27,173 nucleotides of DNA from Rubrobacter sp. (GCA_016781885.1 JADDPM010000008.1:1-27173); one strand, 5' to 3'. Counted from the first letter of the stretch, positions 14,921-23,123 are shown. Notes: generated by a model not told the origin, from the sequence alone. A program made the numbers and translations.

Positions 14921-15454
14921 TCATGCCTGATCGAACTCGCGCGCGAGCAGATCCATCAGCAAGCCATCATGCCACGACCCGTCCGGCGAAAGCCAGTACT
15001 CGCGCATGACCCCGACCGCGCGGAAGCCGACCTTCTCGTAGGTTCGGATGGCCACAGCGTTGTCGGCAGCCGGGTCGATCGTGAGCCGGTGATGTCCTCG
15101 CTCTTGAATCAGGTAGCGCGCGAGCGTTCGCACCGCGTCGGTTCCGAGGCCACGCCCCTGAGCCCGCTCGGCGAGGAAGACGTCGATCCCCGCGTGGCGG
15201 AAGTCGGGCTCGTTCTCCTCGTGGTACTGGATCAAGCCCACGAGCTCGCCCTCCCTCTCTATAGCAAACGCCTTCTCGTCGGCGGTCCCGTCGGCCTGCC
15301 GACGCAGCTCGGCCTCGTCCGGGGGCCCCCACCAGCGTACGACGCCAGGCTCGGCCTGGATTGCGGCCACACGCTCGACGTCGTCTATCTGGAGCGGCCG
15401 AAGCACGACGTTCCGGCCGCGCAGGAGCGTAGTATCATCGATCGAGCCGCTCAC
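14921..15454 (-). CDS. GNAT N-acetyltransferase, AAC(6')-like
   Basis: A 177-residue Gcn5-type acetyltransferase. The start has the substrate-side motif LRGRNVVLRPLQIDDVE; the acetyl-CoA pyrophosphate loop is in FLAERAQGRGLGTDAVRTLARYL (Q/R-x-x-G-x-G/A pattern, about 93-115); the C-terminal block ADNAVAIRTYEKVGFRAVGVMREYW, then WHDGLLMDLLA, resembles aminoglycoside 6'-acetyltransferases of the AacA4 type. Many such chromosomal homologues acetylate other amines, so resistance is not implied. The start is GTG with only a weak upstream purine stretch. It lies downstream of the small HTH gene on the same strand, separated by a degenerate copy of that gene's end. Confidence 0.88.
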   Translation of the reverse strand: MSGSIDDTTLLRGRNVVLRPLQIDDVERVAAIQAEPGVVRWWGPPDEAELRRQADGTADEKAFAIEREGELVGLIQYHEENEPDFRHAGIDVFLAERAQGRGLGTDAVRTLARYLIQERGHHRLTIDPAADNAVAIRTYEKVGFRAVGVMREYWLSPDGSWHDGLLMDLLAREFDQA

Positions 15455-15469
15455 CGGCGCCTACTCATC

Positions 15470-15639
15470 CCCATATCGAGACCAGGCTCTCCAGCCAGAC
15501 CGGATCTACGCCCAAAACCGCGTGACTCCTTCCGGGTCGCCACGCTCACTCTCTCTGGGGCTCACGCCCCGCAGCGGAGGGCTCTTCGTCCAGGCCCCAC
15601 ATTGAGATCAGGCTCTCCACCCACGCTCGGTCGACGCCC
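15470..15639 (-). repeat. Duplicated 44-base segment of the HTH gene
   Basis: 15470-15513 and 15596-15639 are similar over 44 bases. Read on the minus strand, the second encodes GVDRAWVESLISMWG inside the HTH gene, and the first encodes GVDPVWLESLVSIWG followed by a stop. Differences are mostly conservative at the protein level, so the first copy was probably coding after duplication. Confidence 0.6.
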
Positions 15640-15728
15640 ATCTTCTCCGAGATCTCGTCCGTAGATATCCCCGACCGTCGCATCTTCTCGACCTCTTCTT
15701 CCAGACAGACCTCTCTGCCACCCTCCAC
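15546..15728 (-). CDS. Small helix-turn-helix protein
   Basis: A 60-residue protein. Residues ~8-45 form a predicted helix-turn-helix of the sigma-region-4/Trp-repressor type: EEEVEKMRRSGISTDEISEKMGVDRAWVESLISMWG; the remaining tail is charged. The GTG start is well supported by AGGAGGT seven bases upstream. It is transcribed away from dapF, sharing a 90-base intergenic region. Target is unknown; it could regulate the divergent dapF or the GNAT gene downstream, but nothing shows this. A decayed copy of its C-terminal half follows at 15470-15513. Confidence 0.7.
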   Translation of the reverse strand: MEGGREVCLEEEVEKMRRSGISTDEISEKMGVDRAWVESLISMWGLDEEPSAAGREPQRE

Positions 15729-15783
15729 GGCTTACACCTCCTCTTGAACGCTTCCCGCCACACCATTTGTACCAGCGGCGAGC

Positions 15784-15812
15784 TTGGCCTTCCAGTGCGC
15801 CGGGGCTAAAAT
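15784..15812 (+). promoter_or_regulatory. Candidate leaderless promoter of dapF
   Basis: TTGGCC (15784-15789) and TAAAAT (15807-15812) are 17 bases apart. The dapF ATG begins nine bases after the -10 box, where transcription should start, and no Shine-Dalgarno sequence precedes it. This is the pattern of leaderless genes, which are common in Actinomycetota. Confidence 0.55.
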
Positions 15813-15821
15813 CTTCTCACC

Positions 15822-16625
15822 ATGAGGTTTACGAAGATGCACGGTGTCGGCAACGACTTCATCATAATCGATCCCGGCGAGGTAGAGGAGGCGGACCTGC
15901 CCGAACTGGCCCGAAAGGTCTGTGACCGGCACTTCGGAGTCGGGGCTGACGGCCTGCTCGTGCCCGCCTCCTCGGAGGTGGCCGATCTGAAGATGGTCTA
16001 CCTCAACTCCGACGGCTCGTCCTCTGAGATGTGCGGCAACGGCCTGCGCTGCCTCGCCCGCTACGCCCGCGACTTTGAGATCGTTGAGAGTGACACTCTT
16101 ACCGTGGAGACCGGCGCAGGGGTGAAGAAGGTCGTCCTCTACGACGATGGATCCTCGCGTGTAGACATGGGCGCACCGGTGTTCGACTCCGAAGTAAAGC
16201 TTCACGACTTTACCTTTCTGCGGGTCTCTATGGGCAACCCTCACGCCGTCGCTTTCCTCGGGAGCGAAGCGGAGGTAGAGGCGCTGGACCTGCGAACGGT
16301 CGGGCCGCAGGTAGAGAAGGACCCGCTCTTCCCGGAGAGGACGAACGTAGAGTTCGCCTATCCGCGCTGCAGTCACGAGGTGAGGATGAGGATCTGGGAG
16401 CGCGGCGCGGGCGAGACCCTGGCCTCCGGGTCGGGCTCATGCGCCGTAGCAGTCGCAGCTATACGGCGGGGACTCGCTGAGAGCTCGGTACAGGTGGCGC
16501 TCGATGGCGGGATAGTGAAGGTAGAGTGGACCGGCGAGGAAGACCCGGTCTACATGAGAGGCCCCGCAACCTACGTCTGCGAAGGTGAGTTCTACAACGA
16601 AGCAAATAGCGAGCCGGTCGTTTAG
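15822..16625 (+). CDS. dapF: Diaminopimelate epimerase, second catalytic Cys replaced by Ser
   Basis: A 267-residue protein of the normal length. It should interconvert LL- and meso-DAP, supplying the peptidoglycan cross-linker and lysine precursor. MHGVGNDF (6-13) opens the first half; the first catalytic cysteine is Cys71 in EMCGNGLRC; GNPHAV is at 138-143; WERGAGET at 192-199 binds substrate. In most epimerases this is followed by ACG(T/S)G, whose Cys is the second proton donor/acceptor. Here it is ASGSG, with Ser202 (codon TCC) and a cysteine only at 207. Start by leaderless promoter. It is unlinked to lysC-dapA-dapB, five kilobases away. The fold is certain; full epimerase activity is less so. 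Confidence 0.9.
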   Translation: MRFTKMHGVGNDFIIIDPGEVEEADLPELARKVCDRHFGVGADGLLVPASSEVADLKMVYLNSDGSSSEMCGNGLRCLARYARDFEIVESDTLTVETGAGVKKVVLYDDGSSRVDMGAPVFDSEVKLHDFTFLRVSMGNPHAVAFLGSEAEVEALDLRTVGPQVEKDPLFPERTNVEFAYPRCSHEVRMRIWERGAGETLASGSGSCAVAVAAIRRGLAESSVQVALDGGIVKVEWTGEEDPVYMRGPATYVCEGEFYNEANSEPVV

Positions 16626-16721
16626 GAGGGGGGAATAAGAGAACGCCGGCCCGTAACGTAATACAGGAATTATGGCCCCGGACTCCGCGGCTGCCATCGT
16701 ACGAGTGTACTATTTTTGCCT

Positions 16722-16752
16722 AGTACTATTAAACTACGGTTAACTAAGTACT
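16722..16752. promoter_or_regulatory. AT-rich imperfect inverted repeat
   Basis: AGTACT at 16722-16727 and 16747-16752 flank TTAA blocks in mirrored order; the arms pair over about 10 of 12 positions. It lies in a short AT-rich patch within high-GC DNA, so it may be a protein-binding site. No gene starts within 200 bases, and its role is unclear. Confidence 0.25.
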
Positions 16753-16874
16753 CTTCCTATAACTAAGATCGAGCCGCCGGTTCCGCGTTCGTGGCAGTGC
16801 GGGTCGCGGCGGGGTTATAAGGGTGCAACATTAGGGACATCTGCGTAGTTTATAGAAGACTAGAGTGCGCGCGA

Positions 16875-16906
16875 AGGAGGCGGGGTCCCTAGGGACCCCG
16901 CCTCCT
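16875..16906. terminator. Perfect 32-base palindrome, probable bidirectional terminator
   Basis: Sixteen-base perfect arms (AGGAGGCGGGGTCCCT and its complement) meet at a CCCTAGGG centre, followed by CTTT on the plus strand. It lies between the converging dapF (ends 16625) and the secreted-protein gene (ends 16974). The stem is strong, but U-runs are short on both sides. Confidence 0.65.
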
Positions 16907-16973
16907 CTTTCAACCTTCCAAGTGGCCTGGGCTAGCTACGCTTGTTACGCTGCTTACCCGTCGATCCCGAGGG

Positions 16974-17286
16974 TTAGAACCAGAACCGGAAGAACCAGGC
17001 CTGCGCAACCGACTGGAAGAGGTCAGTCTCGACCTCGGGGCTGAAGGCGTTCTGCTCTATGGACTGATCGATCGAGACGTCGTTCCTGTCGCCGGTGATC
17101 GTGACGGTAGCCCTCTGGGAGTTCACTACAGACTGCGACGCCTCGTTCTCGTCGCCGATCGTGACGCTCGCCCCGCCGCTCTGCACGATGCTGTTCTCGA
17201 CGGAGGTGTCGTGGGAAGCGAAGGCCGGTACCGCCGGAGAACATCATCAGCGCCAGCATAGCCATCATTACGGTAATCTTCTTCAT
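16974..17286 (-). pseudogene. Secreted beta-repeat (curlin-like) protein with one frameshift
   Basis: ATG 17286 opens a signal peptide (MKKITVMMAMLALMMFSGG). About 20 codons in, near 17221-17230, the frame shifts by one base. The continuing frame gives AFASHDTSVENSIVQ, with a clean AFA signal-peptidase site, then two ~22-residue repeats, SIVQSGGASVTIGDENEASQ and SVVNSQRATVTITGDRNDVS, and an aromatic end (AWFFRFWF). The alternating small/branched residues with regular Gln/Asn/Ser suggest a beta-solenoid or curlin-like surface fibre subunit of about 104 residues. The total length is one base off a multiple of three, consistent with a single indel. This could be a real break or a sequencing error. 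Confidence 0.65.
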
Positions 17287-17707
17287 TTCTCTCTCTATCC
17301 TTTGTCTATTTCTTGATCTACTCTTCCGCCCGCTAAAGATCTTTTACCTCATACGTCTACTCCTATCTAGATCCATAGTTTTCACTCAGGACCTTCGCGG
17401 GCAGTCAGGGAAGTCTACGCAGTATACGGATGATCTGATCATTTCCTCACGCTTTTTTCTCCTTGAAGATCGTGGCCTTAGGTAAGATCCTAGTGTCGGG
17501 TAAGGATTACCGCATCCCACAAGTGAGTGAGTTTTCCCTGGCCTAGCCAAACCAGTACAAGCTGGTCAGTGTGGTTGTATTGCTCTCCTCTCGGGAGAGC
17601 AGCATCTATCAGGACGCGAGCATGATGAGATATTTGCTCCTGCTCGAAGCTATGCCTAGAATATCAGCCAAGTGAGTGGCAGTCGTGTTTATGTGTGGAG
17701 AGTTTAG
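17287..17707. other. Intergenic region before the histidine kinase
   Basis: About 420 bases, AT-richer than its surroundings, with no supported ORF. It contains a hairpin at 17582-17600 (arms GCTCTCC and GGAGAGC, five-base loop) and a small inverted repeat ACCAG...CTGGT at 17551-17566. These may lie in the leader of the kinase mRNA. The promoter cannot be fixed. Confidence 0.4.
17582..17600 (+). promoter_or_regulatory. Leader hairpin upstream of the histidine kinase
   Basis: Seven-base perfect arms GCTCTCC and GGAGAGC enclose a five-base loop, about 108 bases before the kinase GTG. No T-run follows. Possible leader structure or attenuator; function not shown. Confidence 0.3.
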
Positions 17708-19927
17708 GTGGGCATACCACTCCGAATTTTGATCGTCGAGGACTCTGAAGACGATACGTTGCTCTTGTTGAGGGAGTTGCGGCGCGGCGGTTACGAGCTG
17801 GACCACGAGCGGGTGGACACTGCGGCGAGCATGCAAGCCGCGCTGGAGAAGCGGGTCTGGGACTTCGTAATCTCCGACCACTCCATGCCGGCCTTCAGCT
17901 CCTCGGCGGCGCTCGAGCTTCTGCAGCGCAACGGTCTAGACCTGCCCTTCATCATCGTCTCCGGCAAGATAGGGGAGGACGTCGCGGTCAAGGCGATGAA
18001 GGCCGGCGCCCACGACTACATCATGAAGGACAACCTGGCCCGTCTCAACACTGCCGTCGACCGGGAGCTCAGGGAGGCAGAAGAGCGGCGCGAGCGTAGA
18101 AGGGCCCAAGAGTCACTGCGCGTCTCGGAGACTCGCTTTCGCCTGATGGTAGAGCAGGCCATGTTAGCCATTTCGATGTTCTCAACCGATGGTCGGATGC
18201 TTCAGATCAACCGGGCCGGGGAGGAGCTTTGGGGCATAACCCTCGAAGAAGTCATGGAGTACAACCCGGACTATAACGTTTTGAAAGACGAGCAGCTAGA
18301 GGCCAAAGGGTTACTTCCTTACCTCAGAAAAGGTTTTGGCGGTGAGGCCACGGCTATCCCCCCGATCCTGTACGACCCTCTGCGAGCTACCGGCGGTGGC
18401 CGTCCACGCTGGGTCCAGTCTTTCATCTATCCGGTGAAGGATGCTTCTGGAGAGATACTCGAAGTAGTCCTGATGCAGGAGGACATCACCGAGCGCCGTG
18501 AGGCCGAAGAGGCGTTACAAAAGAGTGAGAGCAGTCTTGCGGCCGCCCAGCGGATCGCCCACATCGGCAACTTCGACTACTCCGTGAAGGAAGACGAAGC
18601 GAGTTGGTCCGACGAGCTTTACCGAATCTTCGGCTATGCTCCGCAGCACTTTGTCCCGACCTACAAGTCTTTTCTAGAGTCCGTGCATCCGGAGGACCGT
18701 AGGTTTGTTCGGAGATCGGTCCGCGAGGCCCTGTACGCTAGAGAGCAAGTTGACATCGAGTATCGTATCGTCCGCCCGGACGGCGAGGTACGCACCGTCC
18801 AGACTCGATACGAAGTGAGCTACGAAGAGGACGGCAAGCCGTTCTGGTTGTCTGGCACGGTCCAGGACATCACCGAGCGCAGAGAGGCGGAGGAGGAACG
18901 GCGGCGAGCCGAAGAGAATTACCGCTCCATCTTCGAGAATGCTGTGGAGGGTATATTCCAGAGCACGGTCGACGGGAGATTTCTCGCAGCGAATCCGGCA
19001 CTGGCTCGTATGTTTGGCTACGAATCTCCCGAAAAACTGCTGGCGGCTATCTCCGACATAGGGGATCAGCTCTACGTCGAGCCCGAGCGCAGGAAGGAGT
19101 TCAACCGGCTGATACAGGATCACGGTGCCGTATCGGGGTTCGAGATTCAGATGCGCCGTAAAGACAGGAGCATAATGTGGGCCTCTGTGAGCGCACGTGC
19201 AGTCCGCGATGGTAGCAGCGAGTTGCTGGGCTACGAAGGAACGGTAGAGGATGTCACCGAGCGCAAGCGGGCCGAGGTTGCTCTGCGCGAGATCCGGGAG
19301 GCCGAGCGCCACCGGATAGCCCGCGACCTGCACGACGAGGCCATGCAAGACCTCGCCTTCGTCTTGCAGAGCTTGCAGTACACTCGATTGACGTCCGGCG
19401 ATTCAGGACCAGACGAAAGGTCAGAGCACGAGATATCAGCCCTCCGGAGAGTAGTAGCCGGGTTGCGCAACGCCGTCTACGATCTGCGTCTGGGCAGCGA
19501 AGAACAGTCTTTTCTCCAGTCCCTAGAATCACTCGTAGAGTTGAACCGCCAGATGGCCCCGGAGCGTATATTAGAGCTAGACGTAAAGGACGACTTCCCT
19601 AAGGAGATCGACGGCGGTACCGGCATCGAGCTACTGCGTATCTTTCAAGAGGCGCTGGTCAACATCCGGCGCCACTCGAACGCCTCGTACGCCCGGGTAA
19701 CCTTAGGGCGCGAGGAGGACGAAATCTGGGTAGAGATCGAGGATGACGGACAAGGCTTCGATCCGGGCAAGGGGGTCGGGATAGGACTTACAGGGATGCG
19801 GGAGCGAGCCCACGCTCTCGGCGGGGAGCTTCAGATCCGAAGCGAACCCGGAAAGGGCACAAGCGTGCGTTTCCACGCCAAACTCTCCGCCCCTCCAAAC
19901 TTCGATACCGGCAGCCCGGAAAACTAA
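17708..19927 (+). CDS. Hybrid sensor histidine kinase: REC-PAS-PAS-PAS-HisKA_3-HATPase
   Basis: A 739-residue soluble kinase with no membrane helices, so it senses a cytosolic signal. Residues 6-125 are a receiver domain (acidic pair Glu11-Asp12, phospho-acceptor Asp57 in VISDHSMP). Three PAS/PAC units follow at about 130-262, 275-395 and 400-522, each closing with D(I/V)TERR/KAE. The NarL-type dimerisation box is ERHRIARDLHDEAMQ with His542. The ATPase domain has the N box in EALVNIRRHSNA and G boxes DDGQGFDPG and GIGLTGMRERA. The receiver at the N-terminus lets another kinase feed in. The GTG start lies near a GGAGAG stretch. It is followed by its likely partner regulator at 19966. Confidence 0.93.
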   Translation: MGIPLRILIVEDSEDDTLLLLRELRRGGYELDHERVDTAASMQAALEKRVWDFVISDHSMPAFSSSAALELLQRNGLDLPFIIVSGKIGEDVAVKAMKAGAHDYIMKDNLARLNTAVDRELREAEERRERRRAQESLRVSETRFRLMVEQAMLAISMFSTDGRMLQINRAGEELWGITLEEVMEYNPDYNVLKDEQLEAKGLLPYLRKGFGGEATAIPPILYDPLRATGGGRPRWVQSFIYPVKDASGEILEVVLMQEDITERREAEEALQKSESSLAAAQRIAHIGNFDYSVKEDEASWSDELYRIFGYAPQHFVPTYKSFLESVHPEDRRFVRRSVREALYAREQVDIEYRIVRPDGEVRTVQTRYEVSYEEDGKPFWLSGTVQDITERREAEEERRRAEENYRSIFENAVEGIFQSTVDGRFLAANPALARMFGYESPEKLLAAISDIGDQLYVEPERRKEFNRLIQDHGAVSGFEIQMRRKDRSIMWASVSARAVRDGSSELLGYEGTVEDVTERKRAEVALREIREAERHRIARDLHDEAMQDLAFVLQSLQYTRLTSGDSGPDERSEHEISALRRVVAGLRNAVYDLRLGSEEQSFLQSLESLVELNRQMAPERILELDVKDDFPKEIDGGTGIELLRIFQEALVNIRRHSNASYARVTLGREEDEIWVEIEDDGQGFDPGKGVGIGLTGMRERAHALGGELQIRSEPGKGTSVRFHAKLSAPPNFDTGSPEN

Positions 19928-19965
19928 AATCTTGCGGGTCCCCCGCGAGCCAACGAGTTAATATA

Positions 19966-20668
19966 GTGGAAGTGCAGGAAAATCGGCGGCCCGGCGGCGA
20001 AAGAGGAGAAGTGCAGCGCATCTTACTCGTGGAGGATCACACCATGTTACGCCAGACTCTCGCGCTTGTCTTTGAGCGGGAGCCGGAGTTCGAGGTGTAC
20101 GCGCAGGCGGGCACCGTGGCTGAAGCGCGCGAGACGTTGAACGGGCTCGAGAACCGGGTTGACATAGGCATATTCGATCTCTCATTACCCGACGGGGAGA
20201 GCACGGAGTTGATCGGAGAGTTGCGCGAGTCCAACCCCGACTTCAGAGCGCTGGTTTTGACCGCGAGCTTCGAGCGCAAGGATTTCGCCCGGGCGGTGGA
20301 GGCAGGCGCGGCTGGCGTTCTGCACAAGACCGCCGACCTGGACCAGATCATCGGCGTGGTGCGTCGCCTGGTCGCGGGCGAAGCGTTGCTCTCTACTAAA
20401 GAGATAATAGAGTTGCTCCGCCTGGCGAGCAACTCTCGCGAGCAGGAGCGCGAGGTCCAAGGGATCATCGAACGGATAACCCCCCGCGAACGGGAGTGCT
20501 CCAGGGCCTCGCTGACGGCCTCAGCAACAAGGAGATCGCCCGCCGCCTCTATATAAGCCTCGACACCGAGCGCACCCACGTATCAACGTCTTCAACAAGA
20601 TCGGGGCTCACTCGCAGCTCCAGGCCCTCATGTTCGCCGTGCGCCACGGCATCGTTGATGTACATTAA
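19966..20668 (+). pseudogene. NarL/LuxR-type response regulator with two frameshifts in the HTH
   Basis: The receiver domain is intact (RILLVEDHTMLRQTL, phospho-acceptor Asp in IFDLSLPDG, VLTAS, Lys in GVLHKTADLD). The DNA-binding domain is split over three frames: ITPRERE up to 20496, VLQGLADGLSNKEIARRLYISLDTERTHV from 20497, and INVFNKIGAHSQLQALMFAVRHGIVDVH from about 20582 to the TAA at 20666-20668. Restoring one G at each GTG (near 20497 and 20581) rebuilds a standard LuxR HTH, so each lesion is a one-base loss. It would be the target of the kinase just upstream. Start is GTG 19966, or GTG 20011 where AGAGGAG is nearer. As read, the protein lacks DNA binding. Confidence 0.85.
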
Positions 20669-20966
20669 TATTTCGGACCTACCCTGAGGACGGCTCGGCT
20701 GAGCATCAGCCACCCAAAGGTGACGAATGCAGATCGCAGCCGGGCTACAGTAGACGTCGCATGCGCCACAGAGGGCGCATCTGTATACGATCCTACCATA
20801 GGACGTTGAACACCTCGCGCAGATCGTGTTGCGCTGCCGCGAGTCAGGCACAGGCAGCAGGGTGAGATACAGGCCGCCAGAGGCTCATTCCTCGTTGCTC
20901 ATATCGGTCGGGTGAGACTTTAGAGCCGGCATGCTACCGCTCCGGGCGCGCCGGTTCACACATGCT
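20669..20966. other. Intergenic region between converging genes
   Basis: About 300 bases. A minus-strand frame here (20549-20851) is Cys-rich (CALCGACDVYC), but it overlaps the regulator gene and has no ribosome binding site. A hairpin at 20761-20780 (arms ATGCGCC and GGCGCAT) may help end transcription. No gene is supported. Confidence 0.4.
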
Positions 20967-22268
20967 TTAAGGGTGTTCGGAGAGTTCTGCTTCGAGTTCG
21001 TCGACGAACTGCCGGGCGGTGCGGCCGGAGCGGCCAGCGTGCCAGCGGTCCCAAAGGAGAGCTCTCTCCCTCAACTCGTCCGGGGAGGCCTTCAGGCCGC
21101 GCTCCCACATGAGTCCGGAGACGATCTCCAGGTACCTCTCCTGGTTAGGGGAAGGGAAGGTGAGGCGCAAGCCGAAGCGAGCGGCTAACGATAATTTCTC
21201 CTGCATGGTGTCGCGCCCGTGGACGTCGTCGGCGGCTCCGCCTTCCTCGCGCTCGGAGAAGCGTTCACGGATCAAGTTGCGCCGGTTCGAGGTCGCGTAG
21301 ACCCTAACATTCGTGGGCGGCTCCTCGACGCTCCCTTCAAGGAGGGCCTTAAGCGACTTGTACTCGATCTCGTCCTCCTCGAAGGAGAGGTCATCGACGA
21401 AGAGAACGAAGCGCGAGCCCCGGCCGCGCAGGACTTCGAGCACCCGGGGCAACTCCTTGAGATCTTCCTTGGCAAGCTCTACGAGGCGCAAGCCACGGTC
21501 TGCATACTCGTTGAGAATGGCCTTTACGGTCGAGGACTTGCCGGTGCCCGGCGGGCCGTAGAGGAGAGCGTGGTGGGACGGGAGCCCTGCGAGGAGGCGT
21601 TCGGTGTTCTTTACCAGGGGCTCACGCTCTCTCCCGTAGCCGATCAGGGTCGAAAGACGCACCGGATCGGGACGTGGCACCGCTCGCAGCCTCCCGCCCT
21701 CCCAGCGGAAAGCCCGGTAGCGCCCGAAGAGACCCGCACCGTGAAGGGCGTAGTGATCGGCGAGCGTCCCGGCGAGACTGCCCCAGTCACTAGCCGCCGC
21801 GAGCTTTCCGGCGAGCGCCCTGCGGGGGGAGTCATCTTCGGCAGAGCCGTCGTCCTGCCAGGGCACCCAGACTCCGGCTAGCCCGGGTACTGCTTCGATA
21901 GCGTCCAGGAAAGCCTCCGCGTCGAGGGCGAAGAGCTCTCGCAGGGTGTGGAGGTCGCGTCGGGCCTGCTCCAAAACGGCGGGACGCATGTCCCCCCTCT
22001 CGGCACCGAGGCTAAAGGCGTTTTCGCCGTCGAGGACGCGGCCGACGAGGTACGACTGCCAGGCGTCGGGGAGGAGGTTCTCACCCTCGGCCGCGAGCTC
22101 CTCCCAGAGCCGTCCGAGGACGCCCGCGACGGCCATCGCATCCGGGCGCTCCGCAGCGAGCAGCCCGAGCAGGGCCAGGAAGTTCCGCCCGGCGTCCGAG
22201 TCCAGGACACCCCTGAAGACGGCCATGCCCCGCGCCCGCAGCAGCAACAGTTTCGGCTCTAAATCCAT
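20967..22268 (-). CDS. DUF815 family AAA-type ATPase
   Basis: A soluble protein of about 433 residues. The N-terminal ~200 residues are helical (PDAWQSYLVGRVLDGENAFS). The C-terminal AAA-like ATPase has Walker A GPPGTGKSS (near 238-246), Walker B FVLFVDDLSFEE, sensor-1-like VYATSNRRNLI, and the DUF815 hallmark LSLAARFGLRLTFPSPNQ..YL. The family is widespread and its client is unknown; it is thought to be a remodelling ATPase. I start at ATG 22268; a TTG four codons earlier is also possible, and neither has a clear ribosome binding site. It lies 60 bases after the ABC permease on the same strand and may be cotranscribed. Confidence 0.9.
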   Translation of the reverse strand: MDLEPKLLLLRARGMAVFRGVLDSDAGRNFLALLGLLAAERPDAMAVAGVLGRLWEELAAEGENLLPDAWQSYLVGRVLDGENAFSLGAERGDMRPAVLEQARRDLHTLRELFALDAEAFLDAIEAVPGLAGVWVPWQDDGSAEDDSPRRALAGKLAAASDWGSLAGTLADHYALHGAGLFGRYRAFRWEGGRLRAVPRPDPVRLSTLIGYGREREPLVKNTERLLAGLPSHHALLYGPPGTGKSSTVKAILNEYADRGLRLVELAKEDLKELPRVLEVLRGRGSRFVLFVDDLSFEEDEIEYKSLKALLEGSVEEPPTNVRVYATSNRRNLIRERFSEREEGGAADDVHGRDTMQEKLSLAARFGLRLTFPSPNQERYLEIVSGLMWERGLKASPDELRERALLWDRWHAGRSGRTARQFVDELEAELSEHP

Positions 22269-22328
22269 ACAGTGAGGCAATCTAGCAGCAAGGCGATCCG
22301 TAATCAGCCAGGAGTGAGGGACCGGACG

Positions 22329-23123
22329 TTACGTATAGATGTCGCGGCGGTTAAAGGCAAGGGCGGCGAGGAGCAAAAGCAGCAAGGCGGCGAGCGTTAC
22401 GCCCACAAAGCTCGGCCAATCTACGCCGTTCTCGATAGCCGAGCCGTAATGGTAGAAGACGGTGAAGGGGCGGGCGTCTTCGAGTCCTTCGACGGTGTTT
22501 CCGAGGGCGTTGACGAAGTACATGGCGACGAGGACGGCACCGGGGATGGCTACGGCGAGGACGCGCCGGTGGAAGACGGCAGAGCACAGCATCGCCAGAG
22601 AGCCTAAAGAGACGCACAGCGGCCACATATTCAACACGGCCTCCGCCGTCCTCCCGAGCGAGAGGTCTATGTCCATCAGTTTCGCGGGCGCCCATGTGAA
22701 GAGCCCGAGGATCGCGAGTATCCCGAGCAGCGAGACGGCGGTAGCGAGGAAGTTACCGACGACGAGCTGCCAGCGCGGGAGCGGGTTGCCGAGTAAGACG
22801 TCCATCGCGCCACGCTCCTCGGCGCCGGCGAGAGCGCTCGCGGAGGCGAGTATCGGGAAGAACGCCAAAGCCAGCGGGGCTATGAAGTTGAAGGTCTGCG
22901 CCGCCAGGAAGCCCTCTATAGTGGTCAGGTCGGTACCCTCGCTTATGCCGAAGAGGTTCCTCACCTCCGGCGGAAAGCTCTCGACCAGATCGTTGAAGAC
23001 CTGTGACTGATCCTCCACGGCGGGGAACGAGGCGACGGTGATGAGGTTGAGCAGCCCGAGGGCCAGGCCCCAGAGGCTCACACTCCTCAGCTGCAGCCGC
23101 AACACGTGCGCGAACAGGGGCAC
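22329..23123 (-). CDS. ABC-2 type exporter permease subunit
   Basis: A 264-residue integral membrane protein with six hydrophobic segments, from LWGLALGLLNLITVASFP to VGVTLAALLLLLLAALAFNRRDIYT. The sequence EERGAMDVLLGNPLPRWQLV after the second segment is the coupling-helix region typical of ABC-2 permeases of the drug or lantibiotic exporter type. It follows the ATPase gene, with which it should form a dimeric exporter; cargo unknown. The start is uncertain: GTG 23123 has no ribosome binding site, and an ATG overlapping the ATPase stop (23212) is in a different frame. Either translation begins at 23123, or a frameshift in the 85-base gap hides an extended N-terminus. Confidence 0.88.
   Translation of the reverse strand: MPLFAHVLRLQLRSVSLWGLALGLLNLITVASFPAVEDQSQVFNDLVESFPPEVRNLFGISEGTDLTTIEGFLAAQTFNFIAPLALAFFPILASASALAGAEERGAMDVLLGNPLPRWQLVVGNFLATAVSLLGILAILGLFTWAPAKLMDIDLSLGRTAEAVLNMWPLCVSLGSLAMLCSAVFHRRVLAVAIPGAVLVAMYFVNALGNTVEGLEDARPFTVFYHYGSAIENGVDWPSFVGVTLAALLLLLLAALAFNRRDIYT

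Larger units (their letters stand above)
16626..16973. other. Intergenic region after dapF
   Basis: About 350 bases with no supported gene. It contains an AT-rich imperfect inverted repeat at 16722-16752 (AGTACT...TTAA / TTAA...AGTACT) and a long perfect palindrome at 16875-16906. It separates converging genes. Confidence 0.5.

Noticed and set aside
20549..20851. Cys-rich minus-strand protein (CALCGACDVYC)
   Set aside because: Overlaps the response regulator, has no ribosome binding site, and its cysteines come from a hairpin-forming GCGC-rich stretch.
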